This document shows positions 11,859 through 23,743 of a stretch of 64,000 nucleotides of DNA, in pieces. This DNA is from Torreya grandis (lineage: Eukaryota; Streptophyta; Pinopsida; Cupressales; Taxaceae): positions 496,001 through 560,000 of the forward strand of contig JARHVA010000123.1 in the NCBI GenBank assembly GCA_037957365.1, in the 5' to 3' direction. Below the pieces are notes generated by a model. That model made no database searches and had not been told where the DNA came from. It was given only the letters and a program-made list of their open reading frames with translations. Both the position numbers and the translations under genes were made by a program. Numbering within the stretch: the first letter of the stretch is position 1; every line of letters begins with the position of its first letter.

Positions 11859-12925
11859 GAATAATTAATATAAACAATAGTTGTTCAATAAGAGAAAAGA
11901 AAAGGTCAAAATATTTTATTTATCTTAATAGTCATATGAGGGAGTTTGGAGCTTTTTATTATTTTTGCGAAAATAGTTTTTCAACCATCACATTTTGGTC
12001 TAGCTAAATAAATGTCCTTTGTCATTAGTTAATGAAAAACTAGAAAATAAGGTAATATAATTATGAATAAAATTTGTATGTAAAAAATCTAAAATAAAAA
12101 TCTTGAGAATAATATCTCTTGGCATATTTTATGTATTTCTATTTAAATTTTTTGTAAAAGCGATAATTAAGTAGTATGATAAATTTAATTTATTAGTCCT
12201 TGATGTTTAAGAATCAATATTATTTAAGTATGCATGGAAGATTGAGAAGTATCACCATTCTAAGGAGCTACAATACATGCTAAAATAAAATCCTTATCAC
12301 AAAATAAGAGTACATTTAAGAACTTTATTAGTAAGGTTCATTAGAAGCCTAATTTTAGTACATGACTAATTATTTTATATGGTATTAACATATTTTGTGT
12401 TTCGATCATTGGATTGATATATTTTCCTATGTTTTTACTTATTGTTACAAAACTTATGATAACTCCATTTTTGAAATCCTATTTACAACTCCTTTTTTAA
12501 TCTGTCATGGGTCTCCTCCATTCTTACTCTCCCTCCGTCCCTCCTTATATTTCCCTTTTTATTTGAGTCATTTTTGTTATTTCTGGTTCTTTTCTAAGAT
12601 CATACACTATGCTCCTAGATTACCATACACATTAACTACATCCTTAATCTTTTGTTTTTGTGAGTCCATTTCACATTTTCTTCATTTACTTTGTCTTTGT
12701 GTACATTTTCATTGGAATTTAATTCCCATTGTTTGTTAATGCATGCATAATATAAGTCATAATTTTAATTCAATAAGTTTATAAATATATGATTCCATTA
12801 ACAATATAAGAAGAGATACATATATAGAGATATGTATTATGGAGTTGTAAGATTAAAATATTGCATTATTAGACCAACATTCCTGTAATAAAATAAAAAA
12901 TAAAGTATTAGTGAAATAACATACA
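11859..12925. repeat. 1.06-kb AT-rich repeat, copy A
   Basis: Present again at 14979-16039 in the same orientation (offset about 3120 bp), about 95 percent identical by eye. Contains a half copy of the MITE-like palindrome near 12070-12150 (GAGAATAATATCTCTTGGCA). No TG...CA ends or target duplication were found. Nature unknown. Confidence 0.8.
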
Positions 12926-12977
12926 ATATATGCTAGTTATTTTTTATCTCATTTATAAAGATTAATATAATTATTTT

Positions 12978-13101
12978 AGATAAATTTATATAAAAGATGC
13001 TCAAATATATTATTTTAGGCACTTACAATAGATTTGTGATATAAATAAAATAGGCATCTAGAGAATGATATCTCTTAACATATTTAATATAAATTTATTT
13101 G
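12978..13101 (-). mobile_element. MITE-like palindromic element, copy 1 (diverged)
   Basis: Outer arms start AGATAAATTTATATAAAAGATG on the left, and the reverse complement of the right end is AAATAAATTTATAT... followed by AAGAGATATCAT. The central loop, read on the minus strand (TGCCTATTTTATTTATATCA), matches the loop of the copy at 52967-53096, so the two belong to one family in opposite orientation. No ORF. A TA dinucleotide precedes the left arm. Confidence 0.6.
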
Positions 13102-13109
13102 AGATATGT

Positions 13110-14290
13110 GTACTAGTTTAAATGTGAAGGTAATATATTAGTCTAACCCTTTAATGATGAAAAAATGCATAGATATGTATATTACAGTTGACAAGAGTAA
13201 TTGAAAAACATATTCATCAAAAGTGCTATTTAATTTGATGAATTTATAATACTTATAACTTAGTGATATTATATAATTGCACTAATATTTTAAATGTTTT
13301 ATGTATATTAATATATTTATTAATTCATGAATACATTTTGTTTAAAAAATTAAAGGTAAATTGTAACTCTAGAAAACAATACGAAAGTATCTTTTTAATA
13401 TAGTTTATAAATCATGAATACACTATGTTTAAAATTTTATGGATAAATTATAACTCTAAAAAATAAGATGAAGCATAATTTATTGTTAATTCTTATCGAT
13501 AAAATATATAATTGATACCTAATAAACGAATATCATATGAATGTAAATATTATTAGATAAATATCCATAAATACCTCTTATGAAACAATCCCTATTAAAT
13601 CTAAATCCAACTAACATCAAGGATAACTTCATCTCTATCCCAAAATAATATATAAATGCATGATTTTGTTTACATATTAACCTTTTCTTTAATTTATTAA
13701 ATATTTAATATAAACAATCAAATATTATTCTACATATCACACCAATCACAAATTATTTACTATAAAACTAAAAAAACTTATCGAATCTCAACTTTCCTTT
13801 TTTATTAAAGGATATTTGTGGTAAGGCTTAGGTCCAATCAATTTCTCAATCATTTTATAATAAATTAAACTTTAATTTACCAAACATTTGTTGGTAAATT
13901 TGAGTATCATTAATAGATGTGGTCTAAAAGGAGATTGATGTCTAAAATATTGTCATTGATGTCAAATAAAGAATGTACTATCAAGCATTAATGACAAAGG
14001 TTTTGAGCCACACAAACTATTTTTAGAGTTCTCATGGAGTTGAATGTGCACCTTGAATTCCAAAAATAGTCATATGAATGCCTTTGTTAGTTTGTTGAAT
14101 ATGGCTGAGTACACAGTTTGATGGTGACTGCATTTACATATATGGCAACATTTGAAGGAAATGATCACACTATAATTAGGTTTGTGCCTATTATTTTTGG
14201 TCTAAGTTCTAATTCATAAGGATGAGTAGAGAAAATGTTACAAATGCATAAGGTTGTCCCTCAGCTAAAAGCCTACTAAGTTTTCACACT
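13110..14290. other. AT-rich stretch with one LTR-like start motif
   Basis: No coding sequence. Near 13945-13965 lies AAATATTGTCATTGATGTCA. The same word occurs reverse-complemented near 33770-33790 at the end of an LTR-like block. It may mark an old LTR start belonging to element 1, but the rest of such an LTR could not be followed. Confidence 0.35.
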
Positions 14291-14399
14291 TAGTCATTTT
14301 TGCACCTTTGCATTTGTCTGGGGATTTATTTCAGAAGAAGTGGCTTGGGAATTTCTTTCAGAGAAATGTTGAAGACTCTTCAGACAGTAAGCCCGCAAA

Positions 14400-14800
14400 C
14401 AAATGTTTTAAAGCTTTGAAATTCTTCCAGGAAAATGTTTGGTCTCCATACTTAGTCATTTTTATAAGCTTGGGAATTCTTTCAAAAAAATTGTTCCAAA
14501 CAAAAGTTTCGAAGGAAGAGTTTTTCTTTCAAAGAAAGTGTCTTGTCAAATTATTTTGGTAAGAATGGTTAAGTCCTTGTCAGATAAAATGTCCGCAACA
14601 AAGTTCCAAAGGAAGAGTTTTCTTTCAGAGAAAGTGTCTCACCGAATTCTTTCAGGAAGAATGGTTAAGTCCTTGTCGGATAAAATGTCCACAACAAAGT
14701 TTCGAAGGAAGAGTATTCTTTCAGAAAAAGTGCCTTGCCAAATTATTGTGTAAAATGGTTACGTCTTTGTCAAAAAAATTATTCTGAACAAAAATTCCAA
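14400..14800. repeat. 96-97-bp tandem repeat block, first part
   Basis: Units of 96-97 bp carry AAGTTTCGAAGGAAGAGT, AGAGAAAGTGTCT and GGTTAAGTCCTTGTCGGATA (starts near 14504, 14601 and 14697). Short ORFs at 14308-14753 merely read through these units. The block sits upstream of the element 1 pol region and reappears at 16053-16340, so it is probably its untranslated leader or LTR. Confidence 0.8.
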
Positions 14801-14978
14801 AGGGAACTTTGCAAAAATGCTGAAGGGTAAGTGACCTGAACAAAGTTTCTAAAGGGTACATTTACAAAAGAGATAAAGGGTATGTGTCCCAATCAAAAGT
14901 CACAAATATATTACATAGATCTAAAATGAAAAAGGAGTCATCCATTTCAAGGAATATTTTATTTATCTTAATAGTCAT

Positions 14979-16039
14979 AAATAATTAATATAAACAATAG
15001 TTGTTCAATAAGAGAAAAGAAAAGGTCAAAATATTTTATTTATCTTAATAGTCATATGAGGGAGTTTGGAGCTCTTTATTATTTTGTGAAAATATTTTTT
15101 CAACCATCACATTTTGGTGTAGCTAAATAAATGTCCTTTGTCATTAGTTAATGAAAAACTAGAAAATAAGGCAATATAATTATTAATAAAATTTGTATGT
15201 GAAAAATCTAAAATAAAAACTTTGAGAATAATATCTCTTGGCATATTTTATGTATTTATATTTAAATTATTTGTACTAGTGATAATTAAGTAGTATAATA
15301 AATTTAATTTATTAGTCCTTGATGTTTAATAATAAATATTATTTAAGTATGCATGGAAGATTGAGGAGTATCACTATTCTAAGGAGCTACAATACGTACT
15401 AAAATAAAATCCCTCACAAAATAAGAGTACATTTAAGAACTTTATTAGTAAGGTTCATTAGAAACCTAATTTGAGCACATGACTAATTATTTTATTTGGT
15501 ATTAACATATTTTGTGTTTCAATCATTGGATTGATATATTTTCCTATGTTTTTACTTATTATTGCAAAACTTATGATAACTCCATTTTTGAAATCCTATT
15601 TACGACTCCTTTTTTAATCTGTGTCATGGGTCTCCTACATTCTTACTCTCCCTCCGTGCCTCCTTCTATTTCCATTTTTATTTGAATCATTTTTTGTTGT
15701 TTCTGGTTCTTTTCTAGGATCCTACACTATGCTCCTAGATTACCAAATGCATTAACTACATCCTTAATCTTTTGTTTTGGTGGGCCCATTTCACATTTTC
15801 TCCATTTACTTTGTCTTTATGTACATTTTCATTGGAATTTAATTCCCATTGTTTGTTAGTGCATGCATAAAATAAGTCCTAATTTTAATTCAATAAGTTT
15901 ATAAATATGTGATTCCATTAACAATATAAGAAGAGATACATATATAGAGATATGTATTATGAAGTTGCAAGATTAAAATATTGCATTATTAGACTAACAT
16001 TCCTATAATAAAATAAAAAATAAAGCATTGGTGAAATAA
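14979..16039. repeat. 1.06-kb AT-rich repeat, copy B, between the 96-bp repeat blocks
   Basis: Second copy of 11859-12925. It begins at ATAATTAATATAAACAATAG and ends GTGAAATAA, where it joins directly to a 96-bp repeat unit. It separates two blocks of the same tandem repeat, so this part of element 1 was duplicated or rearranged together with the AT-rich segment. Confidence 0.8.
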
Positions 16040-16052
16040 AACTTATTCCTCA

Positions 16053-16340
16053 AAGGAAGAGTTTTTCTTTCAGAGAAAGTGTCTTGTTGAATTCTTTCAG
16101 GAAGAATGGTTAAGTCCTTGTCGGATAAAATGTCTGCAACAAAGTTCCAAAGGAAGAGTTTTCTTTTGGAGAAAGTGTCTCACCAAATTCTTTTAGGAAG
16201 AATGCTTAAGTCCTTGTAGGATAAAATGTCTATAACAAAGTTTCGAAGGAAGAGTTTTCTTTCAGAGAATGTGCCTTGCCGAATTCTTTTGGGAAAAATG
16301 GTTAAGTCTTTGTCATAAAAATTGTTCTAAACAAAAATTC
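16053..16340. repeat. 96-bp tandem repeat block, second part
   Basis: Three further units with starts near 16053, 16149 and 16245, followed by the same GAAGGGTAAGTGAC...GGGTACATTTACAAAAGAG stretch seen after the first block (about 14822 versus 16364). Confidence 0.8.
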
Positions 16341-16959
16341 TGAAGGGAGATTTGCAAAAATGTTGAAGGGTAAGTGACTTGAACAAAGTTTCTGAAGGGT
16401 ACATTTACAAAAGAGCCAAAGGATATGTGTCCCAATCAAAAGTCCCGAAGATCACCTTGAAGTTTCAAAGGGTACTTTACAAAAGCTCTGAAGGGCATTT
16501 GACCCAAACAAAGGTTTCGTATGGTAAAGTTACACAAGTTCCAAAAGATATGTGTCTCGAGCAAAAGTTTTGAATAGATCACTTGTAGAAGTCTTGAAGG
16601 ACACTTTTAGAAGAAGGGCATTGAAAAATTCTTTTGAAGAATTTGTCTAAGGTAGAAGGAGCTGCAACTAAGGTCTCGAAGGATACTTTCGAATGGAGTG
16701 GACACTTAAAAAGTTTCTGAAGGATATTTCATAACAGGTATAGGTCACTCACAATGTTACCAAAGGATAAGTGTGGAGTCTCATAGGGCATTTTCACAAG
16801 TGCTGAAGGATCAAGGTGAGATTAAAGATTGAGCAAGTTTCAAGAGATCGACAAAGGGGAAGCATCTCAAAGATGCCAAAAGAAATGAGATGAAATCAAC
16901 ATGTTAGAGTTTAATGACAAAGCCTATATAAATATCATGCATCTTCAAAGATAACCAAG
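16341..16959 (+). other. Leader-like region of gypsy element 1, no gag or protease
   Basis: Repetitive GAAGG/TTTCGAAGG/CTGAAGGG words without coding potential. In an intact gypsy element gag and protease would lie between leader and RT. Here RT starts directly after about 600 bp, so both genes have been lost from this copy. Confidence 0.5.
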
Positions 16960-17745
16960 TTGATCGAGTCCAAGATAATCTTTCCCATCAAGCATTCATC
17001 ATGGGTAGCCAACTTGGTCCTTGTAAGAAAAAAGAGTAGGGAAATTAGGCTTTGTGTGGACTTCATAGATTTGAACAAAGTCTCCTTGAAGGATCACTAC
17101 CCTCTATCATCCATGGAGCAACTTCTCCAAGTAATTATAGGATTAGAACGCTTCTCTCTATTGGATGGATTTTTTGGCTACAACCAAGTTTGAGTGAAAG
17201 ATAAAGATCAGTACAAGATTGCCTTCACCACTAAATAGGGCACATATGCATACCAAAAAGTGTCCTTTGGTCTATCAAATCTTGGTGTAACTTTCCAAAG
17301 AGCCATGGACATGGAATTCTAGGGGCTGCTAAACCAAATGGTGCCACTTTACTTGGATGACATCATAGTTTTCTCTAAGAATGCCAGTGAGCATATGCAC
17401 CACATGAGACTGATTTTTGAAAGGTGCAGAGAGTATGGGACTTCATTGAATCCCAATAAGTGTGTGTTTGCCATGCATGAAGGCAAGTTGTTGGGATACA
17501 TCATCTCAAAGGAGGGGTTGTCCATTGATCCTGAGAGAATAAGTGCCATCTTGGCCTTATCCCTGCCCAAGCATAAGAAGGGAATCCAAATTTTCCTTGG
17601 AAAGATAAACTTCATGAGAATATTTATTCCTAATTTTGCAAATTTGGTCAGACCCATCACTGCTATGCTGAAAAAGAACCAAGTGTTCACCTGGTCAAAT
17701 GAAGGCAAGTTAGCATTTGAGGCTATCAAGAAATCCATTGCTTAA
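16960..17745 (+). pseudogene. Gypsy element 1: reverse transcriptase domain
   Basis: Reads IIFPIKHSSWVANLVLVRKK, RLCVDFIDLNKVSLKDHYPL, LLDGFFGYNQV, then after two stops AYQKVSFGLSN..GVTFQRAMD, and YLDD at 17350-17361 (YLDDIIVFS), the RT catalytic motif. KCVFAMHEGKLLGYIISKEG and the thumb/connection segment with FTWSNEGKLAFEAIKKSIA follow. These are the ordered blocks of Ty3/gypsy RT. Stops occur at YNQV*, at TTK* before the SFGL block, and in AMDMEF*. The enzyme would copy element RNA into DNA. RNase H follows in line. Confidence 0.9.
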
Positions 17746-18183
17746 GCACCCACACTTATGAATCCTAATTTCTCAAAGGATTTCATATCGTATGCTTTTG
17801 CCAACATTGATAATATATCAACTATGCTGATGCAAAAAAATTGTGAAGGACTTGAGCACCCATTAGCATTTTTTAGTTAGGGGCTTGAAGAGTATGAGGT
17901 GAGGTATACATTTGTAGAAAATCAAGTCCTTATAGCAGTAAGGAGCCTAAAAAATTTTAGGCCAATGATATCCAACAATAAAATCTACCTTATGATGTCT
18001 CATCTTAGGGTAAGAGACTTCCATCTTAACAAGGATTTGAGCAAAAAAAGAACTGGTTGGATTACTAAAGTCATGGACTATGATGAGGAGATCAAGGTCA
18101 CTAAGCTAGTAAGAGGTAAAGGCATGTGTGAGCATATGGTTGATGACCTTCATGAAGACAAAGAGATCATCTTGATAACATAA
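17746..18183 (+). pseudogene. Gypsy element 1: RNase H region, degenerate
   Basis: Directly follows RT: APTLMNPNFSKDFISYAFAN resembles the gypsy RNase H start (P.L..P.F...F..Y..A), and later the frame at 17899-18183 carries LRVRDFHLNKDLSKKR and GWITKVMDYDEEIKVTKLVR, matching the end of the domain (W...L.E.D..I...KLV.G). Stops and a frameshift lie around 17746-17900. Shows no second, archaeal-type RNase H before integrase. Confidence 0.75.
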
Positions 18184-18329
18184 GATAACCTACAAGCAGA
18201 TGCACCTCCACCTCACACTAGTTGGCTCCATGATATGATGCACTTTCTGCTAATAGGTGAGTGCCCTCAAGGTATGGACAAAGTAAAAAAGAAGGTATTT
18301 CAGACTTTAGTCTGTATCTTATGCTTTAG

Positions 18330-19504
18330 TTGATGGGGTTTTGTTCGGAATAGACCTCAATAGAGTGCTCCTAAGGTGCATAGATGATGATCAAATAGCC
18401 AAGCTTTTGAGGCATTTCCATGATGGGCCTACAGGAGGTCATTTTGCTCTAAGAATTAATGCAACAAAGATCATGAGGGCTGGTTACTACTGGACCAGCC
18501 TCTTCAAAGGTGATTATGCATGGGTGAGGAAGTGTCAAGAATGTAATCTCTTTATAAGTAAGCAAAGGTTAGCATCTTTCCATCTCAACTCGATTCAAGT
18601 GGAACAACCATTCATGTAGTGGGGTTTGGATTTAATTAGTATGATCAACCCTCCATCAAGTGTAGGGCATAAGTGGCTGCTTAATACAACTGATTACTTC
18701 ACCAGGTGGGTGGAAGCCATTGCATTGAAGGAAGCCAACGAAAGTGTAGTCTTAGATTTTTATGACAACATTGTGACCAGGTTTGGTGTTCCATCCACTA
18801 TCATATCTGATAATGCTTTGGCTTTCCTTGGTTTGAAAACAAGTGAATGGGCTCTGAAAATGGGCATCTAACTCAGAACTTCTTCAAATTATTTTCAAAG
18901 AAATAGACTACCTGATTCCATAAATAAAAATTTGTTAACGATTATCAAGAGGACCATGTAGGAGAATCAGAGGACATGGCACACCAAGTTGAAAATAACC
19001 TTGTGGGTTGACCAGGTAACTCCTAAAGCTATTGTTGACAATTCTCCATATGTTGTAGTATATGAAAGGGAGGCCAAGTTACCCATTTCCCTTGAGCTAC
19101 CTATATTAGAGCTAGCCCATCAGCTAGAGCTGCTGGAAGATGAAGCCATGAATGTGAGCTTGGTAGAACTCACAAAACTTGAGGAGACAAGGGAACTTAC
19201 AATGAAGATGTTGGAGGTACATCAAACTGAGGAGGGATTTTGAAATGAGAGCTACAATAAGGACTTTAAGGAAGGAGACTTGGTTCTCAAATGGGACTCA
19301 AAAAAGGCCAAACTAGGTAACCATACCAAGTTTGATAGCTTGTGGAGTGGCCCTTATTTGATCCATGAATGCAAACAACATAATGTTTTTCATCTTGCCC
19401 AACTAGATGGGGAGGTATTACCCATCCCAATAAATGGGATTCATCTAAAGCCATGTTATTATAAGAGTTTGTACCCATTTTATGTTATTGTACATTTTGT
19501 ATAG
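18330..19504 (+). pseudogene. Gypsy element 1: integrase (zinc-binding, catalytic core, C-terminal)
   Basis: Order seen: HHCC-type domain at 18341-18619 (FHDGPTGGHFALRINATKIM, RAGYYWTSLFKGDYAWVRKC, QEC); core with WGLDLIS (first Asp), TTDYFTRWVEAI, FGVPSTIISDNALAF (second Asp) and INKNL preceded by a position where Glu is expected but Asp is read (LPDS). Then the C-terminal part ends with GDLVLKWDSKKAKLGNHTKF and LWSGPYLIHE at 19280-19504. Stops follow PFM, MGI and EEGF. Integrase would insert the cDNA. Part of an element whose 3' LTR region is split by element 2. Confidence 0.9.
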
Positions 19505-20909
19505 CTTTTCATGTTTTTCTCTAAGTGCCTTGTGCACATCCATTTTAGTTGAGTGTTTTCCCTTATCTAAGTGCTTTGGCAACCATTTTTTTTTTATCTT
19601 GGTCATTCTTCTTACTTCAAGGGAGATTTTCAGATAAAGCCAGCTTTGCATAAAAGTAGTGACTCCATGACCAATGGATCAAATGAAGCAAATGAGATGG
19701 GTTCTCAAGCATAATAGGCATGCTTCCCTACAAATCACCAAAAATGTTAGCCATTTTTTTGGCCCACATATCAAAATTTGCATAAGTATGAAAAAGGGAG
19801 CTTTCAGGAAAGGAAATGGCAAGTCTTTGGGTGGACTTCGAGTTTTCCAGTAGTCACAACTTTGGGTTTCTAAAGGCACAGTATAAATCAGGTTTCTAGT
19901 AGTGCTTAACTTCTAAATATTTTATAATTATAAGTAATTCAAGTTTATGAACTTGGATTACTCATGGACAGTGTATTTTGGGTTCTCTTAGGATCACTGC
20001 TTGATTACTTCATAAGTTGTGAGCAGTTAAAAGCCTAAAATAAGTAAAGGGGCTTGACAAACTTGATTTGGTCTTGAAAAGTAGTGCTTCTCAAGTTCTT
20101 CAAGGGATGAGTCTTTTTCAAAAAATCCAAAGGGAATTTTCAAAATGCCGAAGGGCCTTTTGAGGGTGAAAGGGACTAGTCAACTTTCCTGAAGGTACAC
20201 TTCATAAATCTGAAGGGCTTTTTCTTCTCCAAGTGGATAGTTTCAAGTTTTTCAAAGGGCATGTTACCCTTTGGAAGGACTATTTCAAAATTCCTGAAGG
20301 TATCTTTCCCTTCAGGAGGATCATTCACAAAATTCTGAAGGGACACATAGAAATCACGAAGGGTCTCTTACCCTTTGGGAAGGTCCATTGTGAAAACATT
20401 GAAGGATAATTTTTGAAGATAGACGCAGACAAAAGGTTCAAAGGAATTCCTTCAGATAAATTGTCTAAAGAAATTCATTTGGGAGATTTACCTGAAGAAA
20501 ATAAGCTAAGAAAGAAGCTCAAGACCGAGTGTCCAAAGAAAATGATGGGCCAATGGATGTCAAAATCAGGATAAGTGACTAGCCATTGGAAGTAATCAGG
20601 TTTGAAAAGCTTGAAGTCTTAAGCCTTGGGAAGTAGAAAAGTGAGAAGACTTCAAGATGGACAAGTCCAAAGTAAGTAAGCTTTGAGAACCTGAATTACT
20701 CATGGGCATAGAGTAGATTATGTTTCTCCAAGTACTTTACTTAAAAGGATTTATAAGTAAATGATCTAAAAAAGCTTGAAGTTGGAGAGATCAAAGAACC
20801 CAAATTACTTTGCATAAAGTAAATAAAGATTCTTCAAGTGATCAACTTAAGCTTGGTCCAACAATGTGAGAGTCATGATGCAACAAATGAAAGACTATCA
20901 TGTGGCGTA
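19505..20909 (+). other. Element 1 3' noncoding/LTR region, left part
   Basis: Downstream of integrase; contains a TGACTCCATGACCAATGG stretch that has a close counterpart after the element 2 integrase (ATGACTCCATAGCCCAATGG near 29470), showing that the two elements are related. From 20080 to 20440 words such as CCTGAAGG and GAAGGG repeat irregularly. It is interrupted at 20914 by element 2 and appears to resume at 31832. Confidence 0.55.
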
Positions 20910-20914
20910 AACTG
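20910..20914. repeat. Target-site duplication of element 2, left (AACTG)
   Basis: AACTG directly before the LTR. The right flank at 31832-31836 reads AACTA, a 4/5 match, consistent with an old 5-bp gypsy target duplication. Confidence 0.75.
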
Positions 20915-21039
20915 TGTTGTTCCCAAAATCTGTCACTTGTTTTTGGGGACAACATATCAACTATTTTCGTCCTATAAGCCAAAATTCTCTCTTTCCTTCT
21001 CAAAAAAATGTTCTGAGTGCTCAAGTTCTTCAATTATTC

Positions 21040-21780
21040 AAGAATTTTCAGTCAATAGACTCAAAGGTTCAATGAGTTCAAACAACTTCAACAAGTGAGC
21101 TCTCACAAAGGAACAAGTTCCAAACACTTAGGCAATTTCAACGCTGGTTCAACGTCGAGGTTCAACCAAAAGGTCCATCTATAGGCTTCAAACAAATGGA
21201 ACGAACCATTGGACCATTGAACCATTGAACCCTGCCTCCAAAAGTTCAAAGGTTTAATGGGTTCAAAGGTTCAACGACATCGACAGACTTAAAAGAGTTA
21301 AGCGCTTTGGCAAGTTCAAAGTTCAACCGCTCCAAAAAGTTTAATAGCTTCAAAGGACTTAAAGAAAAGAAGACTTCGAATAAGAAATATTGAACCATTG
21401 AACCGTTGAACCTTAAACCTCAGAAGGTTCAAAGTTCAAAGGTTCAACAAGTTCAATAAAGTTTGAGAGACTTAGAAGAACAAAGGATTTGAAGAGCTAA
21501 AAAAGAAAAGGATCTAGAAAGTTTGAAAGACCAAAGGATTCAAAGGTTCAAAGGTTCAAGGAATTTCAAAGTTTGAAAAGAAGATTCGAGTGAAGGAAGG
21601 AAGTAGAAGATTCCAAAGACAAGTTCGAAGAAATGGTTCAAGCAATTGAACCAAAGACGCAATTGAACCAAAGAAGCGATTGAACCAAGGAGTCGATAGG
21701 ACTGCCTGAACCATTGAACCAATGCACCCTACAGGTTCAAGGGTTCAAGGTTCAAATTATTTCAAGTGACCAAGTGACCA
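21040..21780. repeat. GGTTCAA/TTGAACC array in the 5' LTR
   Basis: Dense, irregular repetition of GGTTCAA and its complement TTGAACC, for example CCATTGAACCATTGAACC followed soon by GGTTCAAAGGTTCAA. Facing blocks could fold back. The same array exists in the 3' LTR (29720-30400), so it belongs to the element. Confidence 0.85.
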
Positions 21781-22958
21781 ATGATGTCCCCATAGATGTC
21801 AAATTCAAGGTAATAAAATTCTTGTTTATTTTCAAATATGGCGCCGAACCTGAAGAACAAACTCAGCGATCGGCCAAAGAAGGAGCTGAAAAAGGCAGCT
21901 GAAAGGGAAGATATAGCCCAAGAGCTCAGATCATGAATAAAAGGACAAAATACAACAAGAAAAGTGGGTATAATGTATAAAGGCCAGAAATATCTACACA
22001 GGAGTTATTTCCAATAGGTGGAACAGTCCACCAAGTAGACATCAGAGCGCAGACACTCAAGGATGCGGCCTATTTTTCTCCATTGAGTAAAAGAAAAATG
22101 GACAATTGTGTGCATATCAGGAAGAGGACCAGATGGCCCATACTTACAAAGGAGATATTTGAGATGAATTGACATGCCACAGTTAAATTCGATGCCCTAT
22201 TCCAGCATGGCCCCTTCACAGAACTGAAAATGCATTCAAGGCATTGAATGTAGCATGGGCCATTCCATGAAACAAAGTGCCCAAGTATTTCTTGGAGTGA
22301 TATATATTGTAATATCTTATTTAATACCAAAGGGATCTCTCAGTTATAGAAGTAAAACTCTGCCCAAATTGAAAGTCATTTCCTGATACTTTGAGCTCAA
22401 ATTGTTAATCATATTTCTTTATTTGAATGAGAAAACAAGTGACCTTTCAGAATTTGTGTTGGAATAGCTTGTGTTATTTAAGAAATTGTTCTTATGTCTA
22501 TTTCCTAGAAGCATTCTTGTCCATTTAATTTAACAAGCAGAACTAGTGGAAGTAATCAGGAAGGTGTCCTGAAGCTGACTGTGGAGAGACTTTGTGATGC
22601 CACAATTATCTTTAGCATGTTTGTTTTTTTATTTCTGTGTAAAGGATTTCGGGATGACTTTGTGCCCCCATTGTCCTTCATATATTTTAATATTCGGAAA
22701 TTGAGGTGGAGACTTTGTGATACACTTCATTCTACTATGTTACTATGCCCTGTTTTTAGTGAGGAAAGCAACAAAAGGCTTTGTGCTTTCGTGGTTACAA
22801 TTACTACCAGGAAGAAATCTGGCTGTTGATTGAATATTAATTTTGAAAGAAGAGAAGTACCTTCAATAATTACCCAAGATTTCTCCTTTTATCTATGAAC
22901 ATCATCTTTGAAAAAAGAGAGATGGATGGTGTTATCCTACCATGAGTGTTATTTTTAG

Positions 22959-23063
<105 letters not shown>

Positions 23064-23225
23064 TCTCATAGTTATAGGGAACCTCCCCTTGATGAGAGGA
23101 GAGATTTGTCCCATCCTAATGTGGTAGACCCACACATTTTGGCTCATAAATCTCTTTATGCTGTGGTTGAAACACCTGTTTTTTCCACCAGTTAGCTGGT
23201 GACAAAATATTCACCCAACAATTTT

Positions 23226-23244
23226 TGGCGACTCTGCTAAGGAC
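23226..23244 (+). other. Element 2 primer-binding site
   Basis: TGGCGACTCTGCTAAGGAC starts five bases after the 5' LTR. TGG complements the CCA end of a tRNA. It resembles the TGGCGACTC class of PBS used by some plant Tat/Ogre-like elements (tRNA-Arg, from memory). The exact tRNA would need an alignment. Confidence 0.7.
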
Positions 23245-23743
23245 AACAATTTTGTGCAATTTGAAGCCTCAAGATTCAGATTGAAGCATCACCTATGTCT
23301 TATCCATTATCATTATAGCATTATCCATTTCCATTATATACTCTAAGCTATGAAACCAGAGACGTTGGAGATCGAGCGTTTCATTTCAAAAGTTAATTCT
23401 CTGGCAGCTCCATGCCAGCTGGGGAAGAACGAGCATTTTAGAACCTCAAGCTCCAAGCTGAAGTAGGGCCAGTTCTTTTCCATTTTTATTCTAAAATCTG
23501 ATAACTCCATGTTATACAAGAAGATAGAAAGCTCAAGGTGTTATTGACCCTATTTTTGAGTTGGTGCAATAGAGCAATTTTGATTTGTTTCCTCCACAAC
23601 CTCACCTTCAATGGACTAGGAGTCTTCTTCCTACCAACACCAGGTCACCAATACAAGGTAGAGTTTCTTTTTCCTTTGCTAGCAGAGCTTTTCTCATACA
23701 TACCCCACCAAGATTTGTTATTCCACATTTTCATAGCCATATA

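Noticed and set aside
12395..12739. 114-codon hydrophobic ORF in repeat copy A
   Set aside because: The near-identical copy B breaks the frame with indels, so there is no sign of selection on a protein; AT-rich DNA favours Phe/Leu/Ile codons.
14308..14753. Two overlapping ORFs with KSLSDKMS.TKF repeats
   Set aside because: They read through the 96-bp tandem DNA repeat; periodicity is in the DNA and no family matches.
21840..22170. Coding-like stretch in the element 2 LTR as a captured host gene
   Set aside because: A lysine/glutamate-rich reading is open in parts of both LTRs, but no family is recognised and frames differ; kept only as a note under the LTR entries.
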